Assembly: GCA_002709955.1 (NCBI GenBank)
Contig: PAQY01000002.1
Location: 1-64,000 of the forward strand
Origin: Rhodospirillaceae bacterium
GTDB lineage: Bacteria > Pseudomonadota > Alphaproteobacteria > UBA8366 > Aestuariispiraceae
Direction: 5' to 3'
Length of the DNA: 64,000 nt
Part shown: positions 41,464-51,200 of the stretch, piece after piece
Position numbering within the stretch: position 1 is the stretch's first letter
Layout: every line of letters begins with the position of its first letter
Translations under genes and position numbers: made by a program
The notes under the pieces: generated by a model
What the model saw: only the letters and a program-made list of their open reading frames with translations
Database searches by the model: none
What the model was told of the DNA's origin: nothing

Positions 41464-42625
41464 TTTCGGGCCCTCCCAGACCAAGTGCTTTTTTGTACAG
41501 TGCCATCGTTTCGGCAACAACGATACCCTCGGCAAATTCGTGTTCTACAGCCAGCCTGGCCCCTTTACCCAATTGGCGGCGCAAGACCGGGTTTTCCGCC
41601 AGTTTCTGCAAGGCATCGGCCAGCGGTTCCACCGATTTCAGGGGAACGCGCAGACCGGTTTCCCCATCCAGGCAAATCTCACGACAGCCCGGTACATCGG
41701 TTGCGATTACGGGGCGCGCACAGGCCGCCCCTTCCAGCAGCGATTTGGGCAGGCCCTCGCGATAGGACGGCAGCACCGCGATATGGGCAGCGCCATAGGC
41801 GCCAGGTATATCAGAGGATGGACCAGCGATTTCGACCACATGTTCATCCTGCCAGGCCTTCAGGGTGGCGACCGGGATACTGGCGGGATTGGCATCAGTC
41901 GGGCCAACCAGTCGGATCGTGATGTCGACGCCCCGTTGTTTCAAAAGGCGTGCGGCCTCCACCAATTCGCCGATCCCCTTGTCCCACAGCATCCGGCTGA
42001 CACAAACAGCGACGGGCGTTCCGGGCGGTTCCGGCATCGGGTAAAACCGGTCGATGTCCACACCAGAGCCTCGAATCACCACAATCCGTGCAGGCTTCAC
42101 ATGCATGTGGTTTTCAAACAGGGCGGCATCATCCGAATTTTGCACGATCAGATGGGTGTTCCAGCGGTTATTCAGCCAGCCAAAAGCCCGCTCAACCAAG
42201 GGTCTTAACAGGGTGATTTTCCAGCCGGTGGCGATGAACAGGAAGCCCAGCCCCGCCATGGCATTTATGACGGCAGGGACCCTTGTCTTCGCAGCGGCCA
42301 GCCCGCCATACAGGACCGGCTTCATCGCCACATGATGCACCAGGTCCGGTTGCTCCTGGCGATACAGGCGTGTAATTGCGCGGAAGGTCTTCAGGTCCCG
42401 GACCGGGTTCAGGCCCGACCGATCAAATGGGATGTCGCGGGCGATAAATCCCTCTTCAATGATGCGGTCGCGATGTTCGGCCATGCGACAGGCGACAATG
42501 ACTTTCGCCCCGGCAGCCCGTGCCGCCCGGGCAAAGGGCAGGCGGTGTGACCAGAAATACCAGTCTTCTGTCACCAGATACAGGATCGTTTTACCACTCA
42601 GGTCCAACGATACCGGGGATGTCAT
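41453..42625 (-). CDS. Glycosyltransferase family 4 (exopolysaccharide type)
   Basis: Cytoplasmic or membrane-associated glycosyltransferase of 390 residues with a GT-B fold. The N-terminal block ILYLVTEDWYFWSHRLPFA is typical of polysaccharide-cluster members, and the C-terminal half has the nucleotide-sugar E-x7-E region (SYREGLPKSLLEGAACARPVIATD). The start ATG (42623-42625) overlaps the asnB stop in an ATGA, so it is co-translated. Longer open frame upstream belongs to asnB. It probably adds a sugar to a surface glycan or modifies a small molecule; donor and acceptor are not readable. Confidence 0.92.
   Translation of the reverse strand: MTSPVSLDLSGKTILYLVTEDWYFWSHRLPFARAARAAGAKVIVACRMAEHRDRIIEEGFIARDIPFDRSGLNPVRDLKTFRAITRLYRQEQPDLVHHVAMKPVLYGGLAAAKTRVPAVINAMAGLGFLFIATGWKITLLRPLVERAFGWLNNRWNTHLIVQNSDDAALFENHMHVKPARIVVIRGSGVDIDRFYPMPEPPGTPVAVCVSRMLWDKGIGELVEAARLLKQRGVDITIRLVGPTDANPASIPVATLKAWQDEHVVEIAGPSSDIPGAYGAAHIAVLPSYREGLPKSLLEGAACARPVIATDVPGCREICLDGETGLRVPLKSVEPLADALQKLAENPVLRRQLGKGARLAVEHEFAEGIVVAETMALYKKALGLGGPEIDR
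41471..41477 (-). promoter_or_regulatory. Ribosome site that fixes the TTG start of the SDR gene
   Basis: Minus-strand GGGAGGG, seven bases before TTG at 41463 and located inside the last codons of the glycosyltransferase gene. No ATG or GTG lies at a suitable distance. It makes translation of the SDR dependent on, or coupled to, the preceding gene. Confidence 0.7.
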
Positions 42626-44532
42626 GGCATGCCCATCCAACGCTCTGCCCAGGCCTCCAGCATACAAATGCCCCACAGGGCCTCCGCCCGCGCGCCGCGC
42701 CCGTTCAGATGGTCCTTCCAGGCCTGGCGCACAGGTGCGGGATCAATCCAGCCCCGGGATTTCAGACGGTCCTGGGCCAGTAAGGTTTCCGCCCAATCGC
42801 GCAATGGGCCGCGCAACCAATCACCCAACGGAATGGCAAAGCCGCTTTTGGGGCGATCCACCAAAGTCTGGGGCACATGGCGATACAGAACCTGACGCAA
42901 CGGCCATTTGCTGATTCCGTTGCGGATTTTCAGTTCCGTGGGCAGGGCCCAGGCAAATTCGACCAGCCGGTGATCCAGCAGCGGCACGCGGGCTTCCAGG
43001 CTGACGGCCATGCTGGCACGATCCACCTTGGTCAGGATGTCATTGGGCAGATAGCCCAGCGTATCGGCATAGGCGGCGCGCGCAGCGGGATCCAGCGCTG
43101 GACCATCAGGCAATTGGCCTGGAAGGTTCAGGCCTGTCAGATCTTCGGGCCAATGGGTCACCAGATCCAGATAGCGTGCATCAGGGGTGCCTGCGGCAAG
43201 CGCCCGCGACAGTTTTTGGACTTTGGTGCCAAGCATGCGCGGGCGCTTCGATTCCGGCATAAACTGGGCCAAAGTATCCCATATTGCAGGCCCCGGTGCC
43301 GCCAGGGCCGCGGCCCCCATGCGGCGCATTGGTGCTGGGACGGCACTGACCCTGCGTTCAATCTGGCCCAGGGCTTTATGACGGTTATAGCCAAAGAAAA
43401 CTTCGTCCCCGCCATCGCCGCTCAGGGCCACAGTCACCTGATCGCGCGCCAGTTTGCTGACCAGATAGGTGGGCAGGGCCGATGAATCCGCAAAGGGCTC
43501 GTCATACCAGTCTGGCAGATTGGGGATCAGATCCAGCGCATCCTGTGGCGACAGGTCCAGGCTGGTGTGATCGGTGCCCAGATGCCGGGCGACCGCAGCG
43601 GCATGATGCGCCTCGTCATAGTCAGAGGCCCCGAACCCGATTGTGAAGGTCTTGATCGGTCGGTCTGATGCTTGCTGCATCAGGGCGACCACGGTCGATG
43701 AATCCACCCCACCGGACAACAAGGCCCCCAGTGGAACATCGGCGACCATCCGCAGCTTCACAGCATCGGCGATCAGAGACTCGGTCTGGTCTATGACCTC
43801 TTCTTCAGACAGGGTTGCACTGGGTTGATTGGCAAATTCCGCCATGGACCAATAGCAATGCCGTGAAATCTGCCCTGTGTTATCAATTTCTGCATAATGA
43901 CCCGGCGGCAGCATAGCTAGATCCTGATAAATGCATGCCGGGGCCGGGACAGCATTGCCCTTCAGATAACCATCCAGGGCCAGGGGCGACAGTTTCGGTT
44001 CAAAGGTCGATGTTGCGCGGATCGCCTTTAATTCAGATGCCCAATAGACATGGCTACCCTGGCGTCCAAAATACAGCGGCTTTATGCCCAGTCGATCCCG
44101 CACCAACACCAGTTTTCGTGTTTTGGTATCCCATAAGGCAATGGCGAACATGCCGACCATGCGGGGCAGAGTGGCGGCGATGCCGTCCCGGGCGAACAGT
44201 TCCAGAATAACCTCACTGTCCGACGCGCCGCGAAATTTATGGCCACGGCCTGTCAGGTCCTGCGCCAGGTCGCGATAGTTATAAATCTCCCCATTATAGG
44301 TCATGACATAGCGACCGTCCCCGGATCGCATGGGCTGCGCCCCCAGGGGGGAAAGATCAATGATCGCCAGCCGGCGGAAGGACATGGTGATACCGGCATC
44401 CGCATCGGCCCAGACCTCGCCCATATCCGGCCCGCGATGCCACATAGCCTGAGCCATCGCCTGTCCGGTTTCGGTCAGTCGGGCATGGGAGGTTTCTTTC
44501 TTAAGATCAATCAGACCTGTTATACCGCACAT
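42622..44532 (-). CDS. asnB: Asparagine synthase, glutamine-hydrolysing (AsnB family)
   Basis: ATP-dependent amidotransferase of 636 residues. Cys2 of the start MCGITGLID is the glutaminase nucleophile. The N-terminal domain also carries RLAIIDLS and YNGEIYNYRDL. The synthase domain has the PP-loop LLSGGVDSSTVVALM. This AsnB subtype, with RRLAIIDLSPLGAQPM, is often found in exopolysaccharide or modification clusters, where the acceptor may be a sugar acid or other carboxylate in place of aspartate. It heads the six-gene minus-strand chain. Expression start lies in the 60 bases between it and the orphan two-gene pair. Confidence 0.93.
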   Translation of the reverse strand: MCGITGLIDLKKETSHARLTETGQAMAQAMWHRGPDMGEVWADADAGITMSFRRLAIIDLSPLGAQPMRSGDGRYVMTYNGEIYNYRDLAQDLTGRGHKFRGASDSEVILELFARDGIAATLPRMVGMFAIALWDTKTRKLVLVRDRLGIKPLYFGRQGSHVYWASELKAIRATSTFEPKLSPLALDGYLKGNAVPAPACIYQDLAMLPPGHYAEIDNTGQISRHCYWSMAEFANQPSATLSEEEVIDQTESLIADAVKLRMVADVPLGALLSGGVDSSTVVALMQQASDRPIKTFTIGFGASDYDEAHHAAAVARHLGTDHTSLDLSPQDALDLIPNLPDWYDEPFADSSALPTYLVSKLARDQVTVALSGDGGDEVFFGYNRHKALGQIERRVSAVPAPMRRMGAAALAAPGPAIWDTLAQFMPESKRPRMLGTKVQKLSRALAAGTPDARYLDLVTHWPEDLTGLNLPGQLPDGPALDPAARAAYADTLGYLPNDILTKVDRASMAVSLEARVPLLDHRLVEFAWALPTELKIRNGISKWPLRQVLYRHVPQTLVDRPKSGFAIPLGDWLRGPLRDWAETLLAQDRLKSRGWIDPAPVRQAWKDHLNGRGARAEALWGICMLEAWAERWMGMP

Positions 44533-44592
44533 GGGGGCACGATAGAGTGCTGCGCACCATTCGTCACGTCCAGAGCGATGCTGGGAATGTGA

Positions 44593-45075
44593 CTATATTT
44601 CGTCTTCGAAAGCGTCGATCAAGTCCCACAGATCTTTGAGATTTTGCGGTAAGTCATTTATATCGCTGTCTCCAACCTCGACAATTTTTCCCATAATTCC
44701 AGGTAAATGCTTGCCAATGGTCGTTGCGGTACCAGCAAGTTTCGGGACTAGGAGGTTATCTTTCGCCTCTTCAGCCGTTTTCTTTGCCGTCTGCAGTGCT
44801 TCTGTCGAAACACCCAATGCCTTTGCGCGTTCATTCAATACAAAGGCCGCTTGTGCCGCCATCGCATCGTCAAAGACATCCAGTGCCCCGGCAACTTTCA
44901 CATACCAAGTTTGATCACGCGGATGGAGCTTTTGTAATCTCCTAAAGTGTTTTCTCAACTCAATGTCGGACATGGGGGATGTTCCAGCGGACGCAACAAC
45001 TTCTCTTGCAATAACCACCAAGACCCGCAGAGAGGACTGCAGCGTTGCGAGTAACGCATCATTGTTTTCTGACAT
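44593..45075 (-). CDS. Hypothetical protein, orphan pair partner
   Basis: The 160-residue product is not recognised. No signal peptide is visible. The first 35 residues are Leu/Val-rich and amphipathic (LATLQSSLRVLVVIAREVVA), and could be a membrane-touching helix. A helical, charged middle follows (MSDIELRKHFRRLQKLHPRDQTWYVKVA), and the end is acidic (NDLPQNLKDLWDLIDAFEDEI). An excellent ribosome site AAGGAGGA lies eight bases before the ATG. It starts 13 bases after the lipoprotein stop codon, so the two are one transcript. Composition is less GC-rich than its neighbours. Confidence 0.75.
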   Translation of the reverse strand: MSENNDALLATLQSSLRVLVVIAREVVASAGTSPMSDIELRKHFRRLQKLHPRDQTWYVKVAGALDVFDDAMAAQAAFVLNERAKALGVSTEALQTAKKTAEEAKDNLLVPKLAGTATTIGKHLPGIMGKIVEVGDSDINDLPQNLKDLWDLIDAFEDEI

Positions 45076-45088
45076 GATCGCTTCCTCC

Positions 45089-46105
45089 TTATGAGCCGGT
45101 GCCGCACGCTATTGGGATAGGCCTGCTGTAAAGCCAGGGAACAGGGCCATCGGCAACTTCCTGAGACAACAGCGCGTGTTCCGCGGCCCATTTTTTCCAG
45201 AGTGTTCCCAATTTCGGAAAATTGTTTCGCCGCGCCTCTGCCCAAGCCTGCAAGTCCGTTATCGTTTTCAGATAAGCTTCATATTGGGTAATATATGTAT
45301 TGTAGGTCGCAAGTGCGTTTTCCGCATCTTCCGGGCTGCGTGGTTGGATATTCTGTGCGTTTTGATCTTCTCGCCATTTCTGACATAGCGCGGCTGTTGG
45401 CGTTAAGGAGCAGATTGCATCCTTTTGCAGATCAGATTGGACATCCGATTTCAGCAAAGTGTTCTCGATCCACGTATTGTAAATCTCGCCCGCTTCGCAG
45501 GATAAAATCGCCTCCCCCTTGCTCTCCACAGCATTTACGTATTGATTGTAAAAATCGCCTGCTGAAAAGTATTGGTCAGCAGCTTCTGCCGCACAGGAAA
45601 CGATCGGCTGGGATGCGCGTAAAGTTTTGTCCAGGGCATGATAGACTTCCGCTTTTCCCAGTTCATTCGTTGCCCGCTCAATCGCTTTGCCGGCCCCCGC
45701 GATGGCTGCCGCCGGTGGAAATAAGGGGGTGATTGCCGTGCCGATTGTAACAACAGAATCCGCCAGCGCCTTTGAATGTTCGGCTGTATCGTCATTGGCC
45801 CGGGTCAGAATGACCAATTGCTCTGAATAGCCGACAGCAGATTTTGCGAATTTCTGATAGTCATCGATAAATTTCGAGGCTTTAGCAATTTCAGCTATAG
45901 ACGATATTTCGGCACAACGGCCCTCTTCTTTGCCCTTGGTCAATACCTTCTCTAAGTCTTTGAATTTTGTTTTCAGCGCGATGGTCTCTGCCTCGCTGGC
46001 AGCGCCCAGCGTTTGCGTGGCGGATTCGAATTTAGCGATGTCGGGTGTCGAACAGGCACCCAATAGCATGGTGCTTACAAATACCAGGGTCAGTTTTCTG
46101 TTCAT
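45089..46105 (-). CDS. Hypothetical lipoprotein
   Basis: The 338-residue product is not recognised. It has a clear lipoprotein signal peptide with lipobox LLGAC (Cys18). The mature part is mostly helical with many Ala/Glu/Lys, four further paired-looking cysteines (GRCAEI, IVSCAAE, ILSCEAG, AICSLTP) and others towards the end, and conserved-looking Trp residues late (DLQAWAEA, WKKWAAE). AAGGGAGA lies seven bases before the ATG. The residue after the lipobox Cys is Ser, so outer-membrane sorting is likely. It is the first of a two-gene unit, and its DNA is less GC-rich than its neighbours, which hints at transfer. Confidence 0.78.
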   Translation of the reverse strand: MNRKLTLVFVSTMLLGACSTPDIAKFESATQTLGAASEAETIALKTKFKDLEKVLTKGKEEGRCAEISSIAEIAKASKFIDDYQKFAKSAVGYSEQLVILTRANDDTAEHSKALADSVVTIGTAITPLFPPAAAIAGAGKAIERATNELGKAEVYHALDKTLRASQPIVSCAAEAADQYFSAGDFYNQYVNAVESKGEAILSCEAGEIYNTWIENTLLKSDVQSDLQKDAICSLTPTAALCQKWREDQNAQNIQPRSPEDAENALATYNTYITQYEAYLKTITDLQAWAEARRNNFPKLGTLWKKWAAEHALLSQEVADGPVPWLYSRPIPIACGTGS

Positions 46106-46482
46106 GTGCCATCTCCCTTAATATTCATTGTGGGGTATTTATAATTTTTTGCAATTAAAAATTACATCGTGATACTTGAATTTTATATGAACAATGAACC
46201 TATGGTACTGGCGTGATAGAGCGTCTTTTTTGCTCGGCTGGCTTTCAGGATGCGACCTTATGTCGTGGTCAGTATTAATTAATTTAAAATCAATAAGTTA
46301 AGAATAATCGTCAGCAAAATTTGCAATGGATAAAAAGGTACCATTCTTTACAGCAGGCATGACCGGGTCTAGGCATTTGATGCGAATGGTTCGCAGTTTC
46401 ATGTTTGCCTACACCACTGTCACGGGGAGCATGTCGGCTTCTGACCCTCACTCCCTGCGGGAAAAATAGAGGATTCTAGCAG
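46106..46482. promoter_or_regulatory. AT-rich 377-base divergent intergenic region
   Basis: No gene is seen here. It separates the minus-strand lipoprotein gene from the plus-strand cupredoxin gene, so it should hold both promoters. The part next to the lipoprotein gene is very AT-rich and holds TATAAA on the minus strand near 46140, as a possible -10. The part next to the cupredoxin gene has the perfect palindrome TGCGAATGGTTCGCA at 46381-46395. I could not identify a clear -35/-10 pair for the plus strand. Confidence 0.5.
46381..46395. promoter_or_regulatory. Perfect palindrome upstream of the cupredoxin-FTR1 genes
   Basis: TGCGAA-TGG-TTCGCA is a perfect inverted repeat with a three-base centre, about 88 bases ahead of the cupredoxin start. 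Position suggests an operator. Iron-responsive regulators such as Fur, RirA or Irr would be expected for an FTR1 operon, but I cannot match it to a known box with confidence. Confidence 0.45.
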
Positions 46483-46839
46483 ATGAAAATTCAATCAGTC
46501 CTGATGACTGCAACGCTGGTCCTTAGCGCCCTTTTCTCCATCGCCAATGGCTCTTCGGATGCCCTGGCCGAAGACGCGCGGATCATTAAGGTGGAGATCC
46601 AGGATCACACATTCACACCCGACCGAATTGAGGTCGCGGCCGGTGAGACCTTTATTCTGGAAGTATCCAACAGAGATCCCTTGCCCGAAGAGTTTGAAAG
46701 CATGGCCCTGCATATCGAAAAGGTCATCGCCGGTCATACCGACGGGAAAATTCGCATCAACGGCCTGGAAGCAGGTGAATACGCCTTTATCGGGGAATTT
46801 CATGCCGATCAGGCGAATGGTGTGATCGTCGTTAAATAA
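46483..46839 (+). CDS. Periplasmic cupredoxin-like protein linked to FTR1
   Basis: Small secreted protein of 118 residues with a signal peptide ending near DALAED. The rest is one cupredoxin-like beta sandwich: IQDHTFTPDRIEVAAGETFILEVSN is the standard N-terminal half, and LEAGEYAFIGEFHADQANGVIVV the C-terminal half. The usual Cys and Met copper ligands are absent. The EEFES and HIEKV residues fit the FTR1-linked subgroup, which is thought to help handle ferrous or ferric iron on the periplasmic side. It lies 20 bases before the FTR1 permease gene, so the two form an operon. Confidence 0.9.
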   Translation: MKIQSVLMTATLVLSALFSIANGSSDALAEDARIIKVEIQDHTFTPDRIEVAAGETFILEVSNRDPLPEEFESMALHIEKVIAGHTDGKIRINGLEAGEYAFIGEFHADQANGVIVVK

Positions 46840-46859
46840 CAGCGTGTTGGAGACCTGAC

Positions 46860-47681
46860 ATGATAGCAGCCCTGATCATCGTCTTCCGGGAAGTCCTGGA
46901 AGCGGCCCTGGTCATCAGCATTGTTCTGTCATCGACCCGCGGCCTGCCCGGTGTGGGGCGTTGGGTCAGTGCAGGCATTGCCGCAGGGGTGGTTGGGGCT
47001 GCAATCGTCGCCCAATTCGCGGGGGTGATTTCCGATACGCTGAATGGCTATGGTCAGGAAATCTTTAATGCCTGTGTTCTGTTGCTGGCGGTGGCCATGC
47101 TGGCCTGGCATACGATCTGGATGTCGACCCATGGCCGCCAGATGGTCACTGAATTGCGCTCTGTTGGGGATACTGTGCGCAGTGGCGGGCGACCACTCTA
47201 TGCGCTGGCGCTTGTGGTCGGGTTGGCGGTTTTGCGGGAAGGGTCCGAAGTCGTGCTGTTCCTGTATGGTCTGGCGGCATCTGATGGGGGTTTTGGCCCC
47301 GCAATCCTGGGCGGATCGGCTGGGTTGGCGCTGGGCGTTGTGGTCGGTGCGGTGCTGTATCTGGGCCTGCTGCGGATCCCGACCGGCAAGATATTCAGTA
47401 TCACGAACTGGATGATTATTCTGCTGGCCGCTGGCATGGCGGCACAGGCGATGAATTTTCTGGCTGCGGCTGGTTTTGTCACCCTGGGCCCGACCCTGTG
47501 GGACAGTTCATTCCTGCTGAGTGAGAGCAGTATTCTGGGGAAAATACTGCATACGCTGATCGGGTATATTGAACGCCCGACCGTGCTGCATCTTATCGTC
47601 TATATCGGCACGATCGGGCTGATCACCGGGACAACGCGGCTGGTATCGAACAGCCAACAGAAGAAGCCGGTATCAGGTTAA
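46860..47681 (+). CDS. FTR1-family iron permease
   Basis: High-affinity iron permease of 273 residues with seven hydrophobic segments. Both iron-pathway R-E-x-x-E motifs are present: FREVLEAALV at residues 9-13 and LREGSEVVLF near residue 121. This is the bacterial EfeU/FTR1 type, here with a cupredoxin partner in place of EfeO and EfeB. The gene ends with a four-base overlap with the opposite-strand Lrp-family gene, so the two units converge without a visible terminator. Confidence 0.94.
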   Translation: MIAALIIVFREVLEAALVISIVLSSTRGLPGVGRWVSAGIAAGVVGAAIVAQFAGVISDTLNGYGQEIFNACVLLLAVAMLAWHTIWMSTHGRQMVTELRSVGDTVRSGGRPLYALALVVGLAVLREGSEVVLFLYGLAASDGGFGPAILGGSAGLALGVVVGAVLYLGLLRIPTGKIFSITNWMIILLAAGMAAQAMNFLAAAGFVTLGPTLWDSSFLLSESSILGKILHTLIGYIERPTVLHLIVYIGTIGLITGTTRLVSNSQQKKPVSG

Positions 47682-48151
47682 ACCGGAACCGCATCGCCTT
47701 CTTTCACGGTTTCCATCGCGACATAGGTTGCGGTGGAAATCACGCCGGGCAGGGGGTTGATCACGTCGCCCAGAAAGTGACGGAAACTTTCCATATCCCT
47801 GGTGCGAACCTTCAACAGATAATCAAACCCGCCAGCGACCATGTGGCATTCCGCGATACCCGGTTCTTGCTGTACGGCCTGTTTGAAATGTTCAAATATG
47901 TCGCTGGTCGTGCGGTCCAGGGTGATTTGAACGAAGACGGTCAGCCCAGCCTCCAGCTTTGACGGGGACAGGCGGGCGGCATATCCGGTGATATAGCCGC
48001 TTTTTTCCAGCCGCCGCACCCGCTCCAGGCACGGCGTGGGGGACAGGTTCACCAACCGCGCCAGATCAACATTGCTCAGCCGCCCATTGGCCTGTAGCTG
48101 CCGCAAAATGTTGCGATCAATTTTGTCCAGACTGCGTGTTGTCTCTGTCAT
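47678..48151 (-). CDS. putR: Lrp/AsnC-family regulator, probable proline-responsive PutR
   Basis: DNA-binding regulator of 157 residues. An N-terminal winged helix-turn-helix (LDKIDRNILRQLQANGRLSNVDLARLVNLS...) is followed by the AsnC ligand-binding domain (about residues 70-150). It is divergent from putA, and in alphaproteobacteria such as Agrobacterium and Rhodobacter the divergent Lrp-type PutR activates putA in response to proline, which is the basis for the name. The ATG at 48149-48151 was chosen over a Met five codons upstream. The name is an inference from position. Confidence 0.85.
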   Translation of the reverse strand: MTETTRSLDKIDRNILRQLQANGRLSNVDLARLVNLSPTPCLERVRRLEKSGYITGYAARLSPSKLEAGLTVFVQITLDRTTSDIFEHFKQAVQQEPGIAECHMVAGGFDYLLKVRTRDMESFRHFLGDVINPLPGVISTATYVAMETVKEGDAVPV

Positions 48152-48277
48152 TGCAGAATCTTTCACTATGAAATCTGGGTTTAGCTATAAGATATATCGT
48201 CAAAACCCCTAAAACAGAAGCACATTTGGCTGGGTTTGTTTTACTGTTTCGGCTCCATTCGATCAAGGGAGACGACC
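48152..48277. promoter_or_regulatory. Divergent putR-putA control region
   Basis: 126 bases between the two starts. Inverted GGGTTT (48177-48182) and AAACCC (48203-48208) lie 20 bases apart, roughly two helix turns, and flank an AT-rich centre with TATAAG and GATATA. Such spacing fits a dimer of an Lrp-type regulator, but the call is by position and pattern only. The ribosome site AAGGGAGA ends five to six bases before the putA ATG. Confidence 0.5.
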
Positions 48278-51200
48278 ATGCTGCTGACCGACAAACAAGC
48301 CGACCGTTATCACTCTCACGGTGCCCTGCGCCAGGCGGTGCGCGACGCCTATCGCATGGATGAGGAGGCTTGTCTGACGGAGCGTTTGGGTCAGGCAAAG
48401 CTGGAAGCCGCCGCCCGCGACCGGATTGAAGAGCGCGCGCGCCAATTGGTTGTCGAAGTGCGCAAGGACCGGGTCAAGTCATCAGGCATTGACGCCTTCA
48501 TGCATGAATATGAATTGTCGTCGCGGGAAGGCGTCGTGTTGATGTGCATGGCCGAAGCCCTGTTGCGCATTCCCGATGATGAAACCGCTGATGCCCTGAT
48601 CAAGGATAAGATCGGGGGCGCGAATTGGGAATCCCATCTGGGTCATTCTGAAAGCTGGTTTGTGAATGCGTCTACCTGGGCCCTGATGCTGACCGGGCGC
48701 ATCGTCGGAGATGATGGCAAGTCTGCAGAGCAGGACTGGCGCGGTACAATGCGCAAACTGGTCCAGCGGTCAGGGGAACCCGTCATCCGCAAGGCAGTCA
48801 ATCAGGCGATGCGCGTCATGGGGCGGCAATTCGTGATGGGCCGCAAGATTGAGGAAGCCCTGGATCGTGCCAAGGGAAATGAAAGCAAGGGCTATCGCTA
48901 TTCCTATGACATGCTGGGCGAAGCGGCCCGCACGATGGCAGATGCCGACCGCTATTTTAAGGCCTATAGCACAGCGATTGAGAAAATCGGCAAGGCCGCG
49001 AAAGGGCGGGGCGTTATTGAGGCTCCAGGGATCTCTGTAAAGCTGTCGGCCTTGCATCCCCGCTATGAATTCGGTCAGGAAGACCGCACCCTGGATGAAC
49101 TGATTCCCCGCTTGCTGGACCTGTGCCGCAAGGCGAAGGAATACGATATCGGCCTGTGTATCGACGCGGAAGAATGTGATCGTCTGGACCTGTCGATGGA
49201 AGCGATTGAGGCGGCGGCAACCGATCCGTCCCTGGCGGGTTGGAATGGTCTTGGGCTTGCGGTTCAGGCCTATCAGAAACGCGCCTATCCCTTTATCAAA
49301 TGGCTGGCTGCTGTCGCCAAAAAGGGTCAGCGCCGCATGATGGTGCGCCTGGTCAAAGGGGCCTATTGGGATACAGAAGTCAAACGCGCCCAGGAATTGG
49401 GGATGAGCGACTATCCGGTCTTTACCCGCAAGGTATCCACCGACGTGTCCTATCTTGCCTGCGCCCGGCTGTTGTTGACTGAACAGGAAGCCTTCTATCC
49501 CTGTTTTGCGACGCATAACGCCCATACGCTGTCCGCCATTGCCGAAATGGCGGGCAACCGCAGCGATTTTGAATATCAGCGCCTGCATGGCATGGGCGAT
49601 GCCCTGTATGATCAGGTGGTCAGCAAGGCAGGCAAGGGGGGCTATCCAGTGCGCATTTATGCGCCGGTAGGCAGTCATGAAGACCTGCTGGCCTATCTGG
49701 TGCGCCGTCTGTTGGAAAACGGGGCGAATACCAGCTTCGTCAACCGCATTGTCGATGAACAGATGCCGATTGCAGAAATTGTTGCCGACCCCTTGCGGGA
49801 GGCGGAGCGGTTAAGCCCGGTGCGTCATGCACAAATTCCAATGCCCGAAAACCTGTTCGGTCCCGGTCGGCGTAATTCCGAAGGCTATGATATCACAGAC
49901 ATTCCAACCCTGTTGAAACTGCGTGACGGAATGGCTTTGGCACAGCAGGAGTCCTGGTCTGCCGCGCCCCTGGTGGGCGGGGTTCCGGTCAAGGGGAAAG
50001 CCCAAGCAGTCTATAATCCCGCTGACAGCAGCCAGCGCATCGGGGAGGTGGTTGATACCACAACCGATACGGCGCGCGATGCGTTTGAACGGGCATTACG
50101 GGCACAATCATTATGGGATGACACGCCAGCAGGCGCACGGGCAGATGCCCTGGAAAAGGCCGCTGATTTATATGAGAAGCATGCTGCCCGCCTGATGGCG
50201 ATTGTTATGCGTGAGGCTGGCAAAACCCTGAATGATGCAATTGCGGAATTGCGGGAGGCTGTGGACTTCCTGCGCTATTATGCGGTGCGCGCCCGTATGG
50301 AGTTTTCTGAGCCAGAGGCCCTGCCTGGACCAACGGGAGAGATTGATGAGATATCGCTGCATGGCCGTGGTGTCTTTCTGTGCATCTCCCCCTGGAATTT
50401 TCCGCTGGCCATTTTCACCGGTCAGGTCTCTGCGGCCTTGGCGGCAGGAAATGCGGTGCTGGCCAAGCCTGCGGAACAGACGCCCCTGATCGCCTATGAG
50501 GCGGTGAAGCTGTTGCATGCGGCAGGCGTCCCTGTGGATGCGCTGCATCTTCTGCCCGGTGATGGGCCGACGATTGGAAATGCCATATTGTCCGATCTGC
50601 GTTTGGGCGGTGTGGCTTTCACTGGGTCTACGGCGACAGCTCGGTTGATCAATCGGACGCTGGCGGAGCGCGATGGCCCGATCATTCCGCTGATTGCAGA
50701 AACCGGTGGGCAGAATGCGATGATCGTCGACAGTTCGGCGCTGCCCGAACAGGTGACGCGCGATGTCGTTATCTCCTCCTTCCAAAGTGCTGGCCAGCGG
50801 TGTTCGGCCCTGCGGGTTCTCTATATTCAGGAAGATGTGGCCGATAAGCAGATCGCCATGATCGCCGGGGCCATGAAGGAATTACGGGTGGGCGACCCGG
50901 CCTGGCTGTCCACCGATCTTGGTCCCGTAATTGATGGAGAGGCGCGGTCTAATCTGAATGCCCATATCGCCGAATTGAACAAATCGAAATCGGCGAAGAA
51001 AGTCGGTGAAACGCCGATGGGGCCGCATTGCGACAAGGGCACCTTCGTCGCCCCGATTGCCTTTGAAATTCCAGGAATAGAGATGTTGGACCAAGAGCAT
51101 TTTGGACCGATCCTGCATATCGTGCGCTATAAGTCGTCACAGTTGGATGCGGTAGTTGATGCAATCAATGGGACAGGGTTTGGCCTGACATGTGCCATTC

